This document shows, one piece after another, positions 25,885 to 33,247 of a DNA stretch of 36,446 nucleotides. Positions within the stretch are counted from its first letter, which is position 1; every line of letters starts with the position of its first letter. Both the position numbers and the translations under genes were made by a program. This DNA comes from Alphaproteobacteria bacterium (GTDB lineage: Bacteria > Pseudomonadota > Alphaproteobacteria > UBA9655): contig JAGVLE010000006.1 in NCBI GenBank assembly GCA_020049895.1, positions 1-36,446 on the forward strand, read 5' to 3'. Under the pieces are notes generated by a model, which was given only the letters and a program-made list of their open reading frames with translations, was not told the DNA's origin and ran no database searches.

Positions 25885-28014
25885 ATGATTCGTCAATATG
25901 AATTAGTTGAAGCCGTCAAAACCTACGATCCTCAGGCCGATGAGGACATTCTAAATCGCGCCTATATCTTTGCTATGAAAATTCACGGGACTCAGGCGCG
26001 TGCCTCTGGAGACCCTTATTTTACCCATCCTTTAGAAGTTGCGGGCATCCTTGTGGGGATGCGGCTCGATGTTGCAACCATTGTAACAGCTTTGCTTCAT
26101 GATACCGTTGAGGATACTGCGGTTACTCTTGAAGAAATTGAATCGCTCTTTGGAAAAGAAATTGCTGTCCTTGTAGATGGGGTTACAAAGCTTTCTCAAA
26201 TTGAATTTCAATCCGATAAGACAAAACAAGCTGAGAACTTTAGGAAGCTTTTATTAGCGATGTCTTCGGATATCCGTGTTCTTCTTATTAAATTGGCTGA
26301 TCGCCTTCATAATATGCGTACCCTCCAGTTTATTGAACCTGAAAGCAAACGCTTAAGAATAGCTCAAGAGACCATGGAAATTTATGCGCCTCTGGCAGAG
26401 CGCATAGGTCTACATGCTGTTAAAGATGAGCTTCAAAATATTGCATTTTCCCATATTCATCCAGAGGCCTGTCATTCTATTTTTACTCGGTTGAAATTTT
26501 TGCGGGAACAAGGAATCAACCTACTTACCCCTATTATTCAAGAGCTTCATCAAATTCTAGAAGAAAATGGTATTAAGGTATTTATCTCAGGCAGGGAAAA
26601 ACATCCTTATTCTATTTGGCGAAAGATGCAGCAAAAAAATATTCCTTTCGAGCATCTCTCTGATATCATGGCCTTTCGAATTATCGTTGAAACAATCCCA
26701 GACTGTTATCGAGCTTTAGGGGTCATTCACAGTACATATCCTGTGGTTCCAGGTCGCTTTAAAGATTACATTAGCACGCCTAAGCAAAACAATTATCGAT
26801 CTATTCATACGTCTGTTATTGGTCCTAACCAACACCGTATTGAAATCCAAATTCGCACAAAAGAAATGGATGAAATTGCCGAGTTAGGGGTTGCTGCTCA
26901 CTGGCAGTACAAACAGGGAGTTTCCCATGAGGGCCATCAATATCGTTGGCTGCGAAGTCTTCTCGATATTCTTGAGCATGCAGAAGGACCAGAAGAGTTC
27001 CTTGAACATACAAAGCTTGAGATGTTTCAAGACCAAGTCTTTTGTTTTACGCCCAAAGGAGATCTTATCCCCCTCCCCAATGGAGCGACAGCCATTGATT
27101 TTGCATATGCGGTTCATTCCAATATTGGAGATCATTGTACAAGTGTTCGCATTAATGGGCGAATGATGCCTTTGCGAACAGTGCTTGAGAATGGGGATCA
27201 GGTTGAGATTATTACCTCAAAAACACAGCATCCTTCCCCCACATGGGAACGCTTTGTTATTACAGGAAAAGCCAGAGCATGTATCCGTAAATTTGTTCGT
27301 CAACAAATGTATCAAGAATTTGTTGAAACTGGAAAAACCTTGGCTAAAAAAGCTCTCGATCATGAACATCTTGAGCTCAAGGAGAAGAAATTTAATAAGG
27401 CCATGGAGGCTTTTGGCGTAAAAACTGTTGATGATGTTTATGCTTACCTGGGAGAAGGTCTCAAAACACCTACAGAGCTCATTCGTATTCTTTATCCGGA
27501 TCATAAAGCAACCACGCGGGTACGAAAGCCTCAGGAAAAGACAGAGCCTCTCCGAAAGAAACAAGAGGAAGTCCACGTCATTACAGGTCTCTTGCCGGGA
27601 ATGCCTATCCATTTAGCAGGATGTTGTCATCCTATCCCTGGAGACCTTATTGTTGGCATTGTCAATACGGGAAAAGACGTCACTATTCACACCTCAGGAT
27701 GTAAAACGCTTGAGCGCTTTATGAATTCACCAAAGCGCTGGGTTGATGTTAATTGGAATGAAGAGCTCCAGAATAGAAAACAACATTCTGCGCGTATAGC
27801 GCTTGTCGTTGATCATCATCTGGGAAGTATGGCGGATATCACCACCCTTATTGCACGCCAAAACACACCTATTCTTGATGTAAAATTTAATAATAAAACG
27901 CCTGAATTTTATGAGATAAGTATAGAGTTGGATGTGAACAATCTCGAGCAATTAAAGAATATTATTGCGGTTTTACGCATGTCCCCTTATGTAATTTCTG
28001 TGGAGAGAAAATGA
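25885..28014 (+). CDS. spoT: Bifunctional (p)ppGpp synthetase/hydrolase (Rel/Spo family)
   Basis: This is the single-gene stringent-response enzyme, which makes (p)ppGpp from ATP and GDP/GTP and also degrades it. The 709 residues carry an HD hydrolase domain (about 1-190; HDTVEDT and KLADRLHNMRTL intact). The synthetase domain (about 215-355) has HLSDIMAFRI, the RFKD of the bifunctional class, and IEIQIRT with its catalytic Glu. A TGS domain (about 385-450; GDLIPLPNGATAIDFAY) follows, then a zinc-finger-like region with the CCHP motif and a C-terminal ACT domain (about 630-709). Both catalytic sites look complete. It follows rpoZ by 25 bp and overlaps acpS with ATGA. Confidence 0.97.
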   Translation: MIRQYELVEAVKTYDPQADEDILNRAYIFAMKIHGTQARASGDPYFTHPLEVAGILVGMRLDVATIVTALLHDTVEDTAVTLEEIESLFGKEIAVLVDGVTKLSQIEFQSDKTKQAENFRKLLLAMSSDIRVLLIKLADRLHNMRTLQFIEPESKRLRIAQETMEIYAPLAERIGLHAVKDELQNIAFSHIHPEACHSIFTRLKFLREQGINLLTPIIQELHQILEENGIKVFISGREKHPYSIWRKMQQKNIPFEHLSDIMAFRIIVETIPDCYRALGVIHSTYPVVPGRFKDYISTPKQNNYRSIHTSVIGPNQHRIEIQIRTKEMDEIAELGVAAHWQYKQGVSHEGHQYRWLRSLLDILEHAEGPEEFLEHTKLEMFQDQVFCFTPKGDLIPLPNGATAIDFAYAVHSNIGDHCTSVRINGRMMPLRTVLENGDQVEIITSKTQHPSPTWERFVITGKARACIRKFVRQQMYQEFVETGKTLAKKALDHEHLELKEKKFNKAMEAFGVKTVDDVYAYLGEGLKTPTELIRILYPDHKATTRVRKPQEKTEPLRKKQEEVHVITGLLPGMPIHLAGCCHPIPGDLIVGIVNTGKDVTIHTSGCKTLERFMNSPKRWVDVNWNEELQNRKQHSARIALVVDHHLGSMADITTLIARQNTPILDVKFNNKTPEFYEISIELDVNNLEQLKNIIAVLRMSPYVISVERK

Positions 28015-28418
28015 TTATTGGAATTGGTGTAGATCTTGTGGATATGCGGCGTATTGATCGTCTGATAAAGCAATATGGGGCTCGTTTCATCAACAAAGTA
28101 TTTACCCCTTCAGAACAGGATTATGCAGAGAAAAATACGTCTTCTGTGCGTGCTTATGCCAATCGCTTTGCAGCAAAAGAAGCTGCAGCAAAGGCGCTTG
28201 GAACGGGGATGGCAGGCGGTATTAGTTGGCAAGATATTGAAGTTTTGCGAGCACCCTCGGGAGCGCCGTCCCTTTGTTTTCATGGTAAAGCCTTAGAGCA
28301 CTTGGCTTCTTGCCTTCCTTCTGGGTATATAAGCCACAGCTATGTATCCTTTTCGGATGAGCCTCCTTACTCGACAGCATTTGTTGTGATATCGGCGGCC
28401 TTACCCCCTAAAGAGTAA
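28011..28418 (+). CDS. acpS: Holo-[acyl-carrier-protein] synthase
   Basis: AcpS transfers 4'-phosphopantetheine from CoA to a serine of acyl carrier protein. The 135 residues begin MIIGIGVDLVDMRRIDRL, containing the Mg2+-binding Asp. They continue with FTPSEQDYAEKN and the second metal/CoA site RFAAKEAAAKALGTGM, and end in SHSYVSFSDEPPYSTAFVV. The start is coupled to spoT by ATGA, as in many proteobacteria. Its end overlaps the end of a minus-strand methyltransferase gene by 11 bp. Confidence 0.97.
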   Translation: MIIGIGVDLVDMRRIDRLIKQYGARFINKVFTPSEQDYAEKNTSSVRAYANRFAAKEAAAKALGTGMAGGISWQDIEVLRAPSGAPSLCFHGKALEHLASCLPSGYISHSYVSFSDEPPYSTAFVVISAALPPKE

Positions 28419-29139
28419 GTTTCTGTGCATCTCTTAAAATAGATTCGGCTTCAGGAGTATACTTTTCATCTCCTCGATGGAGAACCATGCCTGAAAGAAG
28501 AGAAAGTTCTCCTTTCTTGCCTTTATGACCCTGAATGATGACGCGTCGCGCGGGTTTATCTGGGCCTGCCCATAAAGGATAAATTACCAAATTTCCCATC
28601 TTTTTTTCGAGATGCCCCAAAATTTCTCTTAAACGCTCGGTCCGATGGATCATGGTAAAAACCCCTTTAGGCTTGAGCATTTTTAAACAAAAGTCCATCC
28701 ATTTTGCGAGATCCATGGTCTCTATCATGGCTTGCGCTTTCCCCGGAATGGGAGAAGATTGGGAGCGGTCGTGTTCATGGTAAGGAGGATTGGTCATAAC
28801 ATGATCAAAAGAATAAGGAAGAAGGCTTTTAGGCGGTGATAGAATATCTCCTAGAATAACTTCAACAGATCCTATTAGATTATTAGATTGAACGTTTTTT
28901 AATGCTAAATCTACCATATCTGCTTGCATTTCAAGGCAGGTTATCTTTATTTCAGGACAACGCGCAGCTAAAGCAAGTGATGCAGCTCCTACCCCCGCTC
29001 CTACGTCTAATACTTTGTCTTGAGGCTGAGGCTGAACGGATGCGGCTAGAAAAATAGGATCGATACCTGCACGATATCCTGCAGAAGGTTGAAAAAGCTT
29101 AATCTTTCCACCTAAAAAACTATCCAATGTTTTAGTCAT
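28408..29139 (-). CDS. TrmN6-like N6-adenine methyltransferase
   Basis: This is a 243-residue Rossmann-fold methyltransferase. SAM motif I is VLDVGAGVGAASLALAAR, the acidic loop is CLEMQADMVDLA, and the catalytic motif NPPY (in HVMTNPPYHEHD) marks N6-adenine specificity. The N-terminal segment FLGGKIKLFQPSAGYRAGID is characteristic of the YfiC/TrmN6 group, which methylates A37 of tRNA1-Val. The exact substrate is inference. It is convergent with acpS. The 111 bp between its start and ccmH hold no gene that I can see. Confidence 0.88.
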   Translation of the reverse strand: MTKTLDSFLGGKIKLFQPSAGYRAGIDPIFLAASVQPQPQDKVLDVGAGVGAASLALAARCPEIKITCLEMQADMVDLALKNVQSNNLIGSVEVILGDILSPPKSLLPYSFDHVMTNPPYHEHDRSQSSPIPGKAQAMIETMDLAKWMDFCLKMLKPKGVFTMIHRTERLREILGHLEKKMGNLVIYPLWAGPDKPARRVIIQGHKGKKGELSLLSGMVLHRGDEKYTPEAESILRDAQKLTL

Positions 29140-29250
29140 GAAATTATCAAATCTGCTACTCTTTAATTATCTGTATCTATGCAGATGACATGAAGTAGTT
29201 CTAGTACTTTCTGAGAAAAAATAATAAAGAAATATGACAGATTATGACAC

Positions 29251-29634
29251 TTATCGTCGTCTTATAAGCATCCTATAGATAAAAACCCAAAAGATAGCTA
29301 GACACAGCACAAAAGGGGCAGACCACAAGAACAATGTGTCCCACGAAAAAGGGGGGCGAAAAAGAATATCATCTCCATAAAGTGTTCGTAGTTTTTTTCG
29401 AATGTCATGTTCGGAAAGTCCTTGATGAAGGTGGTCAAGAATAAACCCTTTAAGAGCAAGAGACTCTTTTGTATCTGATTCTCCAATGGATTGACCTAAA
29501 CACACAGGACACCGCACTTCTTGGGCAAGTTCATTGGCTCTGTTTTGAAAGATGTCGGTGGGCATGGGGCTTGCGAGGCCAAGCTCCGTGTACATGACAA
29601 AGATTAGGAAGAGGCTACTTCCTAAGAAAGTCAC
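29251..29634 (-). CDS. ccmH: Cytochrome c biogenesis protein CcmH/CycL
   Basis: CcmH is a periplasm-facing thioredoxin-like protein that keeps apocytochrome c cysteines reduced for haem ligation. The 127 residues start with a signal peptide. The RCPVCLGQSIGESD motif (CxxC redox pair), LRTLYGDDILFRPPFSWDTLFLW, and a C-terminal transmembrane helix (APFVLCLAIFWVFIYRM) are typical. The GTG start forms a GTGA overlap with the end of the binding-protein gene. The other ccm genes (ccmABCDEFG) are not here. An ATG further in would shorten the leader, so the start is not certain. Confidence 0.92.
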   Translation of the reverse strand: MTFLGSSLFLIFVMYTELGLASPMPTDIFQNRANELAQEVRCPVCLGQSIGESDTKESLALKGFILDHLHQGLSEHDIRKKLRTLYGDDILFRPPFSWDTLFLWSAPFVLCLAIFWVFIYRMLIRRR

Positions 29635-30560
29635 GGAAGAGAGTCCACAAATTCTTCTGTTTTTCCAGGGAATTCCACGGGTGGCAAAGGAGCTCCGGGA
29701 TTTTTTAAGATAGCGTCCACCATACGTGCTGTTTGGCCGCCTAGCTCACGTTGGTTGGGACCTAACGCTGCAAAGGCGCCTTGGTTGACAATATCGATAT
29801 CACTGACAAGGGCAGGAATTCCGCATTCTTTAGCAGCCCTTACGACGCTTTTAAAAGCACTGAGAGCGGTGTTATCGTTGTTAACGAAGACGGCATCCAC
29901 CTTTCCGCATAGGCTTTGCGTTGCAGATAAGACATCGCTTGATTTAGGGGCTGAAGCGAGAACAAGCTCCCAGCCGAATTCTTTAGCAGTTTTTTCCATA
30001 AGGGCTACCAGAGCAGCTGAATTAGCCTCTCCAGGATTATAAATAATCCCTAGTTTTTTCAAAGAAGGAAGACTCTTTTTAAAAAATGAAAATTGCTGTT
30101 CGATTGGCACAAAATTTGACACACCCGTTACGTTACCTTCTGGTGCCTGAAGATTATTCACAAGCTTGGCAGAAACAGGGTCTGTGACAGAACTAAAAAC
30201 AAGAGGAATCCCCATTTCTTTAGTCGCGGACATGACCGCTTGAGCTGCTGTTGTGGGAATTGCCACAATGACATCTGGTTTGTTGGAGGCAAATTTTTGA
30301 GCAATTTGTGCTGCTAATATAGGACTTCCCTGAGCAGATTGAAAATCTAATATAAGGTTTTTTCCTTCTTCATACCCTAGGGCTTTAAGCTCATCCAATA
30401 AACCTTCTCGCGTGGCATTTAATGCGGGGTGTTCAATAAGCTGAATTATAGAGATTTTAACAGGGGGTGTTTGGGCGAAGGAAAGAAGAGGAGAGAATAA
30501 GAATAAAAGAGAACAAGATGCTGTTTTAAAGACTTTAATTAGGGTGTTCGACATATACAT
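29631..30560 (-). CDS. ABC transporter substrate-binding protein (TrpX type), short C terminus
   Basis: This is a 309-residue exported binding protein of the ABC_sub_bind family, often linked to tryptophan or tyrosine uptake. It has a signal peptide (about 1-30), then KISIIQLIEHPALNATREG, GKNLILDFQSAQGSP, KPDVIVAIPTTAAQAV, IPLVFSSVTDPVSAKLV and GVSNFVPIEQQ. Family members usually end with about 25 further residues after the PVE segment (a NLKTA-type strand and an IPPSVL.RADEV tail). Here the protein stops at FVDSLP and runs into ccmH. The usual permease and ATPase genes are absent. A GAGGA ribosome-binding site precedes the ATG. The ligand is not known. Confidence 0.88.
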   Translation of the reverse strand: MYMSNTLIKVFKTASCSLLFLFSPLLSFAQTPPVKISIIQLIEHPALNATREGLLDELKALGYEEGKNLILDFQSAQGSPILAAQIAQKFASNKPDVIVAIPTTAAQAVMSATKEMGIPLVFSSVTDPVSAKLVNNLQAPEGNVTGVSNFVPIEQQFSFFKKSLPSLKKLGIIYNPGEANSAALVALMEKTAKEFGWELVLASAPKSSDVLSATQSLCGKVDAVFVNNDNTALSAFKSVVRAAKECGIPALVSDIDIVNQGAFAALGPNQRELGGQTARMVDAILKNPGAPLPPVEFPGKTEEFVDSLP

Positions 30561-30746
30561 TTTTGGATCCTCATTCGTTTATATAATTGTAAAGAAAGTT
30601 GTAAGCAAGAGATGTGATGATAATGTCGATGCATAATAAAACTCCTTTAGTTAACGTCCTTCTTGGAGAGAATTTTTTATGATGTGCTTCTTTTCCAAAA
30701 AAGTAAAGATTTTATTGGTAGAAGTCAAAATGGACAATTAAAAAAA
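30561..30746. other. Divergent intergenic region, no gene seen
   Basis: This AT-rich stretch lies between the binding-protein gene and rimI. It holds short open frames without family features. I see no tRNA or clear terminator. Confidence 0.3.
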
Positions 30747-30776
30747 TTGACATTGCTTGAGAATATTGTGTACTGT
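30747..30776 (+). promoter_or_regulatory. Promoter of the rimI-fur-ols-miaB run
   Basis: A perfect TTGACA (30747-30752), an 18-base spacer and TACTGT (30771-30776) form the clearest promoter in the window. Transcription would start near 30783, only about 11 bases before the first rimI ATG. No Shine-Dalgarno sequence lies in that short leader, so translation may start nearly leaderless or at ATG 30806. Confidence 0.6.
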
Positions 30777-30793
30777 AAAAATATTATTATAGT

Positions 30794-31252
30794 ATGAACG
30801 TAAATATGAACATCATTCCTTTAGTTTTGGAAGACTGTAAAAAAGCCGCTCATTTGCATCAAAATGCTTTTGAAACAGGTTGGGAAGAAAGCTCATTCCA
30901 GGAATTGCTTCAAACACCACTGATAACAGGAATAAAGGTAGAGGAAGAAGGAAAGTTCCTTGGTTACATTCTCTGGCGAGAAATTATAGATGAAGCAGAA
31001 ATTCTAACATTTGTCGTTCATCCTGAACATCAGCAAAAAGGAGTAGGAACTTACCTTTTACAGAATGTATGTGCGTGGTTGAAAGACAAAGGAATTTCCC
31101 GGATTTTTCTAGAAGTAGCAGAAGATAATGTAAAAGCCTTGGCATTTTATCAGAAATGGGAATTTACCTTTTTAAGTAAACGCCCCCAATATTATTCCAG
31201 AAAAGGAAAAGGGTATGTTGCGGCTCTCAATTGCTCTAAAGAACTTATATAG
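30794..31252 (+). CDS. rimI: Ribosomal-protein-alanine acetyltransferase RimI-like
   Basis: This is a 152-residue GNAT acetyltransferase. The acetyl-CoA loop is HQQKGVGTYLLQ (Q/RxxGxG/A), preceded by the strand EILTFVVHPE and followed by IFLEVAEDNVKALAFYQKWEF and the RPQYYSRKG end, all of RimI type. In E. coli the enzyme acetylates the N-terminal alanine of S18. ATG 30794 is used here; ATG 30806 would remove four residues. The gene is first in a plus-strand run to miaB. In other alphaproteobacteria tsaB often precedes rimI, but it does not here. Confidence 0.9.
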   Translation: MNVNMNIIPLVLEDCKKAAHLHQNAFETGWEESSFQELLQTPLITGIKVEEEGKFLGYILWREIIDEAEILTFVVHPEHQQKGVGTYLLQNVCAWLKDKGISRIFLEVAEDNVKALAFYQKWEFTFLSKRPQYYSRKGKGYVAALNCSKELI

Positions 31253-31335
31253 AGAGCTTCATCTTGTTCTGCTTTATCGGTATCGGAAGTTTTTATTTTT
31301 TAAATAAACTCTTTTGTTTTATATGTAAGGAATCT

Positions 31336-31623
31336 ATGCATATCGTACACAAGATCTTGCGTTTATTTGAAGAAACGCATATCTTAACTCGACATGATTT
31401 TGGAGATGGCAAATCGGGATATGAGGAAGCTTCTTCTCTCCATCATCATCACTTGATTGATACGCACACTGGGCATATTATTGAATTTCATGACGAGCGC
31501 ATTGAATCCCTGCAAAGAGAAAGCGCACAAGGATTAGGCTATTACCTGGTTGGTCACCGTCTTGAACTGCATGGAATTCCCTTAGAAGAGCTGAGAAAAA
31601 AACGTGACACTTATAAAGCCTAA
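31336..31623 (+). CDS. fur: Fur-family protein lacking the DNA-binding domain
   Basis: This is a 95-residue protein matching the C-terminal two thirds of alphaproteobacterial Fur. MHIVHKILRLFEETHILTRHDFGDG aligns with the end of the winged helix and its hinge (normally ATVYRTVRLFEEAGIL); the rest is the metal and dimer domain. Likely ligands remain: Glu30/31, the four-His run 36-39 in place of HHDH, Glu50 and His74. About 60 N-terminal residues holding the recognition helices are missing. Only 83 bp separate rimI from this ATG, so they are deleted rather than frameshifted. A strong AAGGAA site 5 bases upstream argues the short form is translated. A TTG in frame at 31264 adds only hydrophobic, unrelated residues. 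It overlaps olsB by 20 bp. Confidence 0.8.
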   Translation: MHIVHKILRLFEETHILTRHDFGDGKSGYEEASSLHHHHLIDTHTGHIIEFHDERIESLQRESAQGLGYYLVGHRLELHGIPLEELRKKRDTYKA

Positions 31624-32446
31624 TTTTGCATCTTCTGATTTTAATCGGTTTTCAAGGAATTTACCTCCGCAAAGGTCTGGATCCTTTGAAGTTCGTCTTG
31701 CTCAATCGCAAGCGGAAGTAGAAGCTGCGCAAGCGTTACGATATGAAATTTTTTATGAAGAATGTGGTGCTCAACCTAATGAAGAAATAGCTCGATTAAA
31801 GCGTGACGTTTCTCCTATCGATGAATTTTGTGATGTGCTGGTGGTGGTTGATAAAAGCTGCAATAAAATCGTGGGAACCTATCGATTTATGTTGAGAGAG
31901 GCTGCCCTTTCTTATGGTGAATACTTTACAGCCAGTGAGTTTGATGTGAGTAGGCTCCTTAAAGTTCCTGGGCAAATTATGGAATTGGGACGCTCTTGTG
32001 TTCATAAGGATTATCGTACAAAGCCCACAATGCAACTTCTCTGGAGAGGGATCGGGTCTTATATTCTTTTGAATGAAGTGAATCTTTGCTTTGGCTGTGC
32101 GAGTTTTGTTGGGACAGATGTGTCAAAGTACACCCAAGCTTTATCCTATCTTTATCATAATCACTTAGCTCCTGTAGAGATTCGCGCAAAGGCGATTTCT
32201 GCCCACTACCAAGAAATGAATTTATTGCCTCTGTCTGAAGTTAACGAAAGAGAAGCTATGCGCCAGTTGCCTCCTCTTGTTAAAGGATACTTACGTTTGG
32301 GAGCTTTTGTGGGTGAAGGGGCATTTGTTGACGAGCCTTTTAACTCTATTGATGTGTGTATTATTGTTAAAAAAGAAATGATAAAAAATCGCTATACGCA
32401 ACGATACACCCCACGCAAGGCTACTGCAGCATCAAAGGATAAATAA
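31604..32446 (+). CDS. olsB: L-ornithine N(alpha)-acyltransferase OlsB
   Basis: OlsB transfers a 3-hydroxyacyl chain from ACP to ornithine, the first step to ornithine lipids. The 280 residues show the GNAT-related family segments: QALRYEIFYEECGA, DEFCDVLVVVD, VGTYRFMLREAA, IMELGRSCVHKDYR, and the late LPPLVKGYLRLGAFVGEGAFVD. The start is a GTG inside the end of fur, the only reasonable start before the conserved region. The acyltransferase olsA follows with no gap (TAA-ATG). Together they form a complete OlsBA pathway. The ornithine-lipid product is an inference from the two enzymes. Confidence 0.88.
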   Translation: MTLIKPNFASSDFNRFSRNLPPQRSGSFEVRLAQSQAEVEAAQALRYEIFYEECGAQPNEEIARLKRDVSPIDEFCDVLVVVDKSCNKIVGTYRFMLREAALSYGEYFTASEFDVSRLLKVPGQIMELGRSCVHKDYRTKPTMQLLWRGIGSYILLNEVNLCFGCASFVGTDVSKYTQALSYLYHNHLAPVEIRAKAISAHYQEMNLLPLSEVNEREAMRQLPPLVKGYLRLGAFVGEGAFVDEPFNSIDVCIIVKKEMIKNRYTQRYTPRKATAASKDK

Positions 32447-33247
32447 ATGCCCGGTGCATCTTTCCTTGCTGTTTGGCGTTTTTTTTTAATTATGGGCGTG
32501 TATCTGACCCATACACCCATATACTGGATGCTCCTTAAGCTTCACACCGCAACAGGACGACGCTTTGGGCGATATTATCTCTCCAACTGGCGCAAGTGCA
32601 TAGGGCATCAGATCGTTATAAAAGGAAAGCTTTCATCAGCAAAGCCAACTCTTTTTGTGGCGAATCATTCAAGCTACGTAGACATCCTTATTTTGGGGAC
32701 CTGTATTCCTGGACGATTTGTCGCTAAACAAGAAGTGGCCAAATGGCCTGTGATGGGATGGCTCGCTACGCAGCAAGGGACGATCTATATTGAAAGGAAA
32801 CGAGAAGCTATTGCAGATGGCACAGAAAGTCTTGTGGGACCGCTTGAGAAAGGAGAAAACTTGATTCTTTTTCCAGAAGGAACTACTTCTGATGGGTGTC
32901 GTGTCCTTCCTTTCAAAAGCTCGTTTTTTGATGTAGCTATGAAAAAGAATCTGGTTGTTCAACCGGTTTCCGTTGCCTATGTAGGGTGGGATCGGTTTTC
33001 GATGCCTCGTTTTCTTCGCAAACAGTGTGGATGGTTTAGCGAGGAAGTCGATTTGTTAACGCACTTGTGGGAGCTGGCGCAACTTGGAACAATTCAGGTT
33101 ATTGTTGAACTTCACCCTCCTTTGAAGGCTAAAGATTTTTCGTCTCGCAAAGCGCTTGCTGCTGCAAGTTTTCAAGCCGTTCAGGGGGGGCTAATAAAAG
33201 CTTTTGCTTCTCCCTTATCAACACAAATGGAGTCATTATGTCATTGA
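32447..33247 (+). CDS. olsA: Lyso-ornithine lipid / lysophosphatidate O-acyltransferase (PlsC family)
   Basis: This is a 266-residue membrane acyltransferase of the PlsC family. It has an N-terminal membrane segment (FLAVWRFFLIMGVYLTHTPIYWMLL). The catalytic NHSSYVD (HX4D) is at about 74-80, the QQGTIYIER block follows, and the acyl-acceptor site FPEGTTSDG is at about 143-151. The O-acylation step would complete ornithine lipid made by OlsB. By sequence alone a plain 1-acylglycerol-3-phosphate acyltransferase role (PlsC) is equally possible; the abutting olsB favours OlsA. It overlaps miaB by 10 bp. Confidence 0.88.
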   Translation: MPGASFLAVWRFFLIMGVYLTHTPIYWMLLKLHTATGRRFGRYYLSNWRKCIGHQIVIKGKLSSAKPTLFVANHSSYVDILILGTCIPGRFVAKQEVAKWPVMGWLATQQGTIYIERKREAIADGTESLVGPLEKGENLILFPEGTTSDGCRVLPFKSSFFDVAMKKNLVVQPVSVAYVGWDRFSMPRFLRKQCGWFSEEVDLLTHLWELAQLGTIQVIVELHPPLKAKDFSSRKALAAASFQAVQGGLIKAFASPLSTQMESLCH

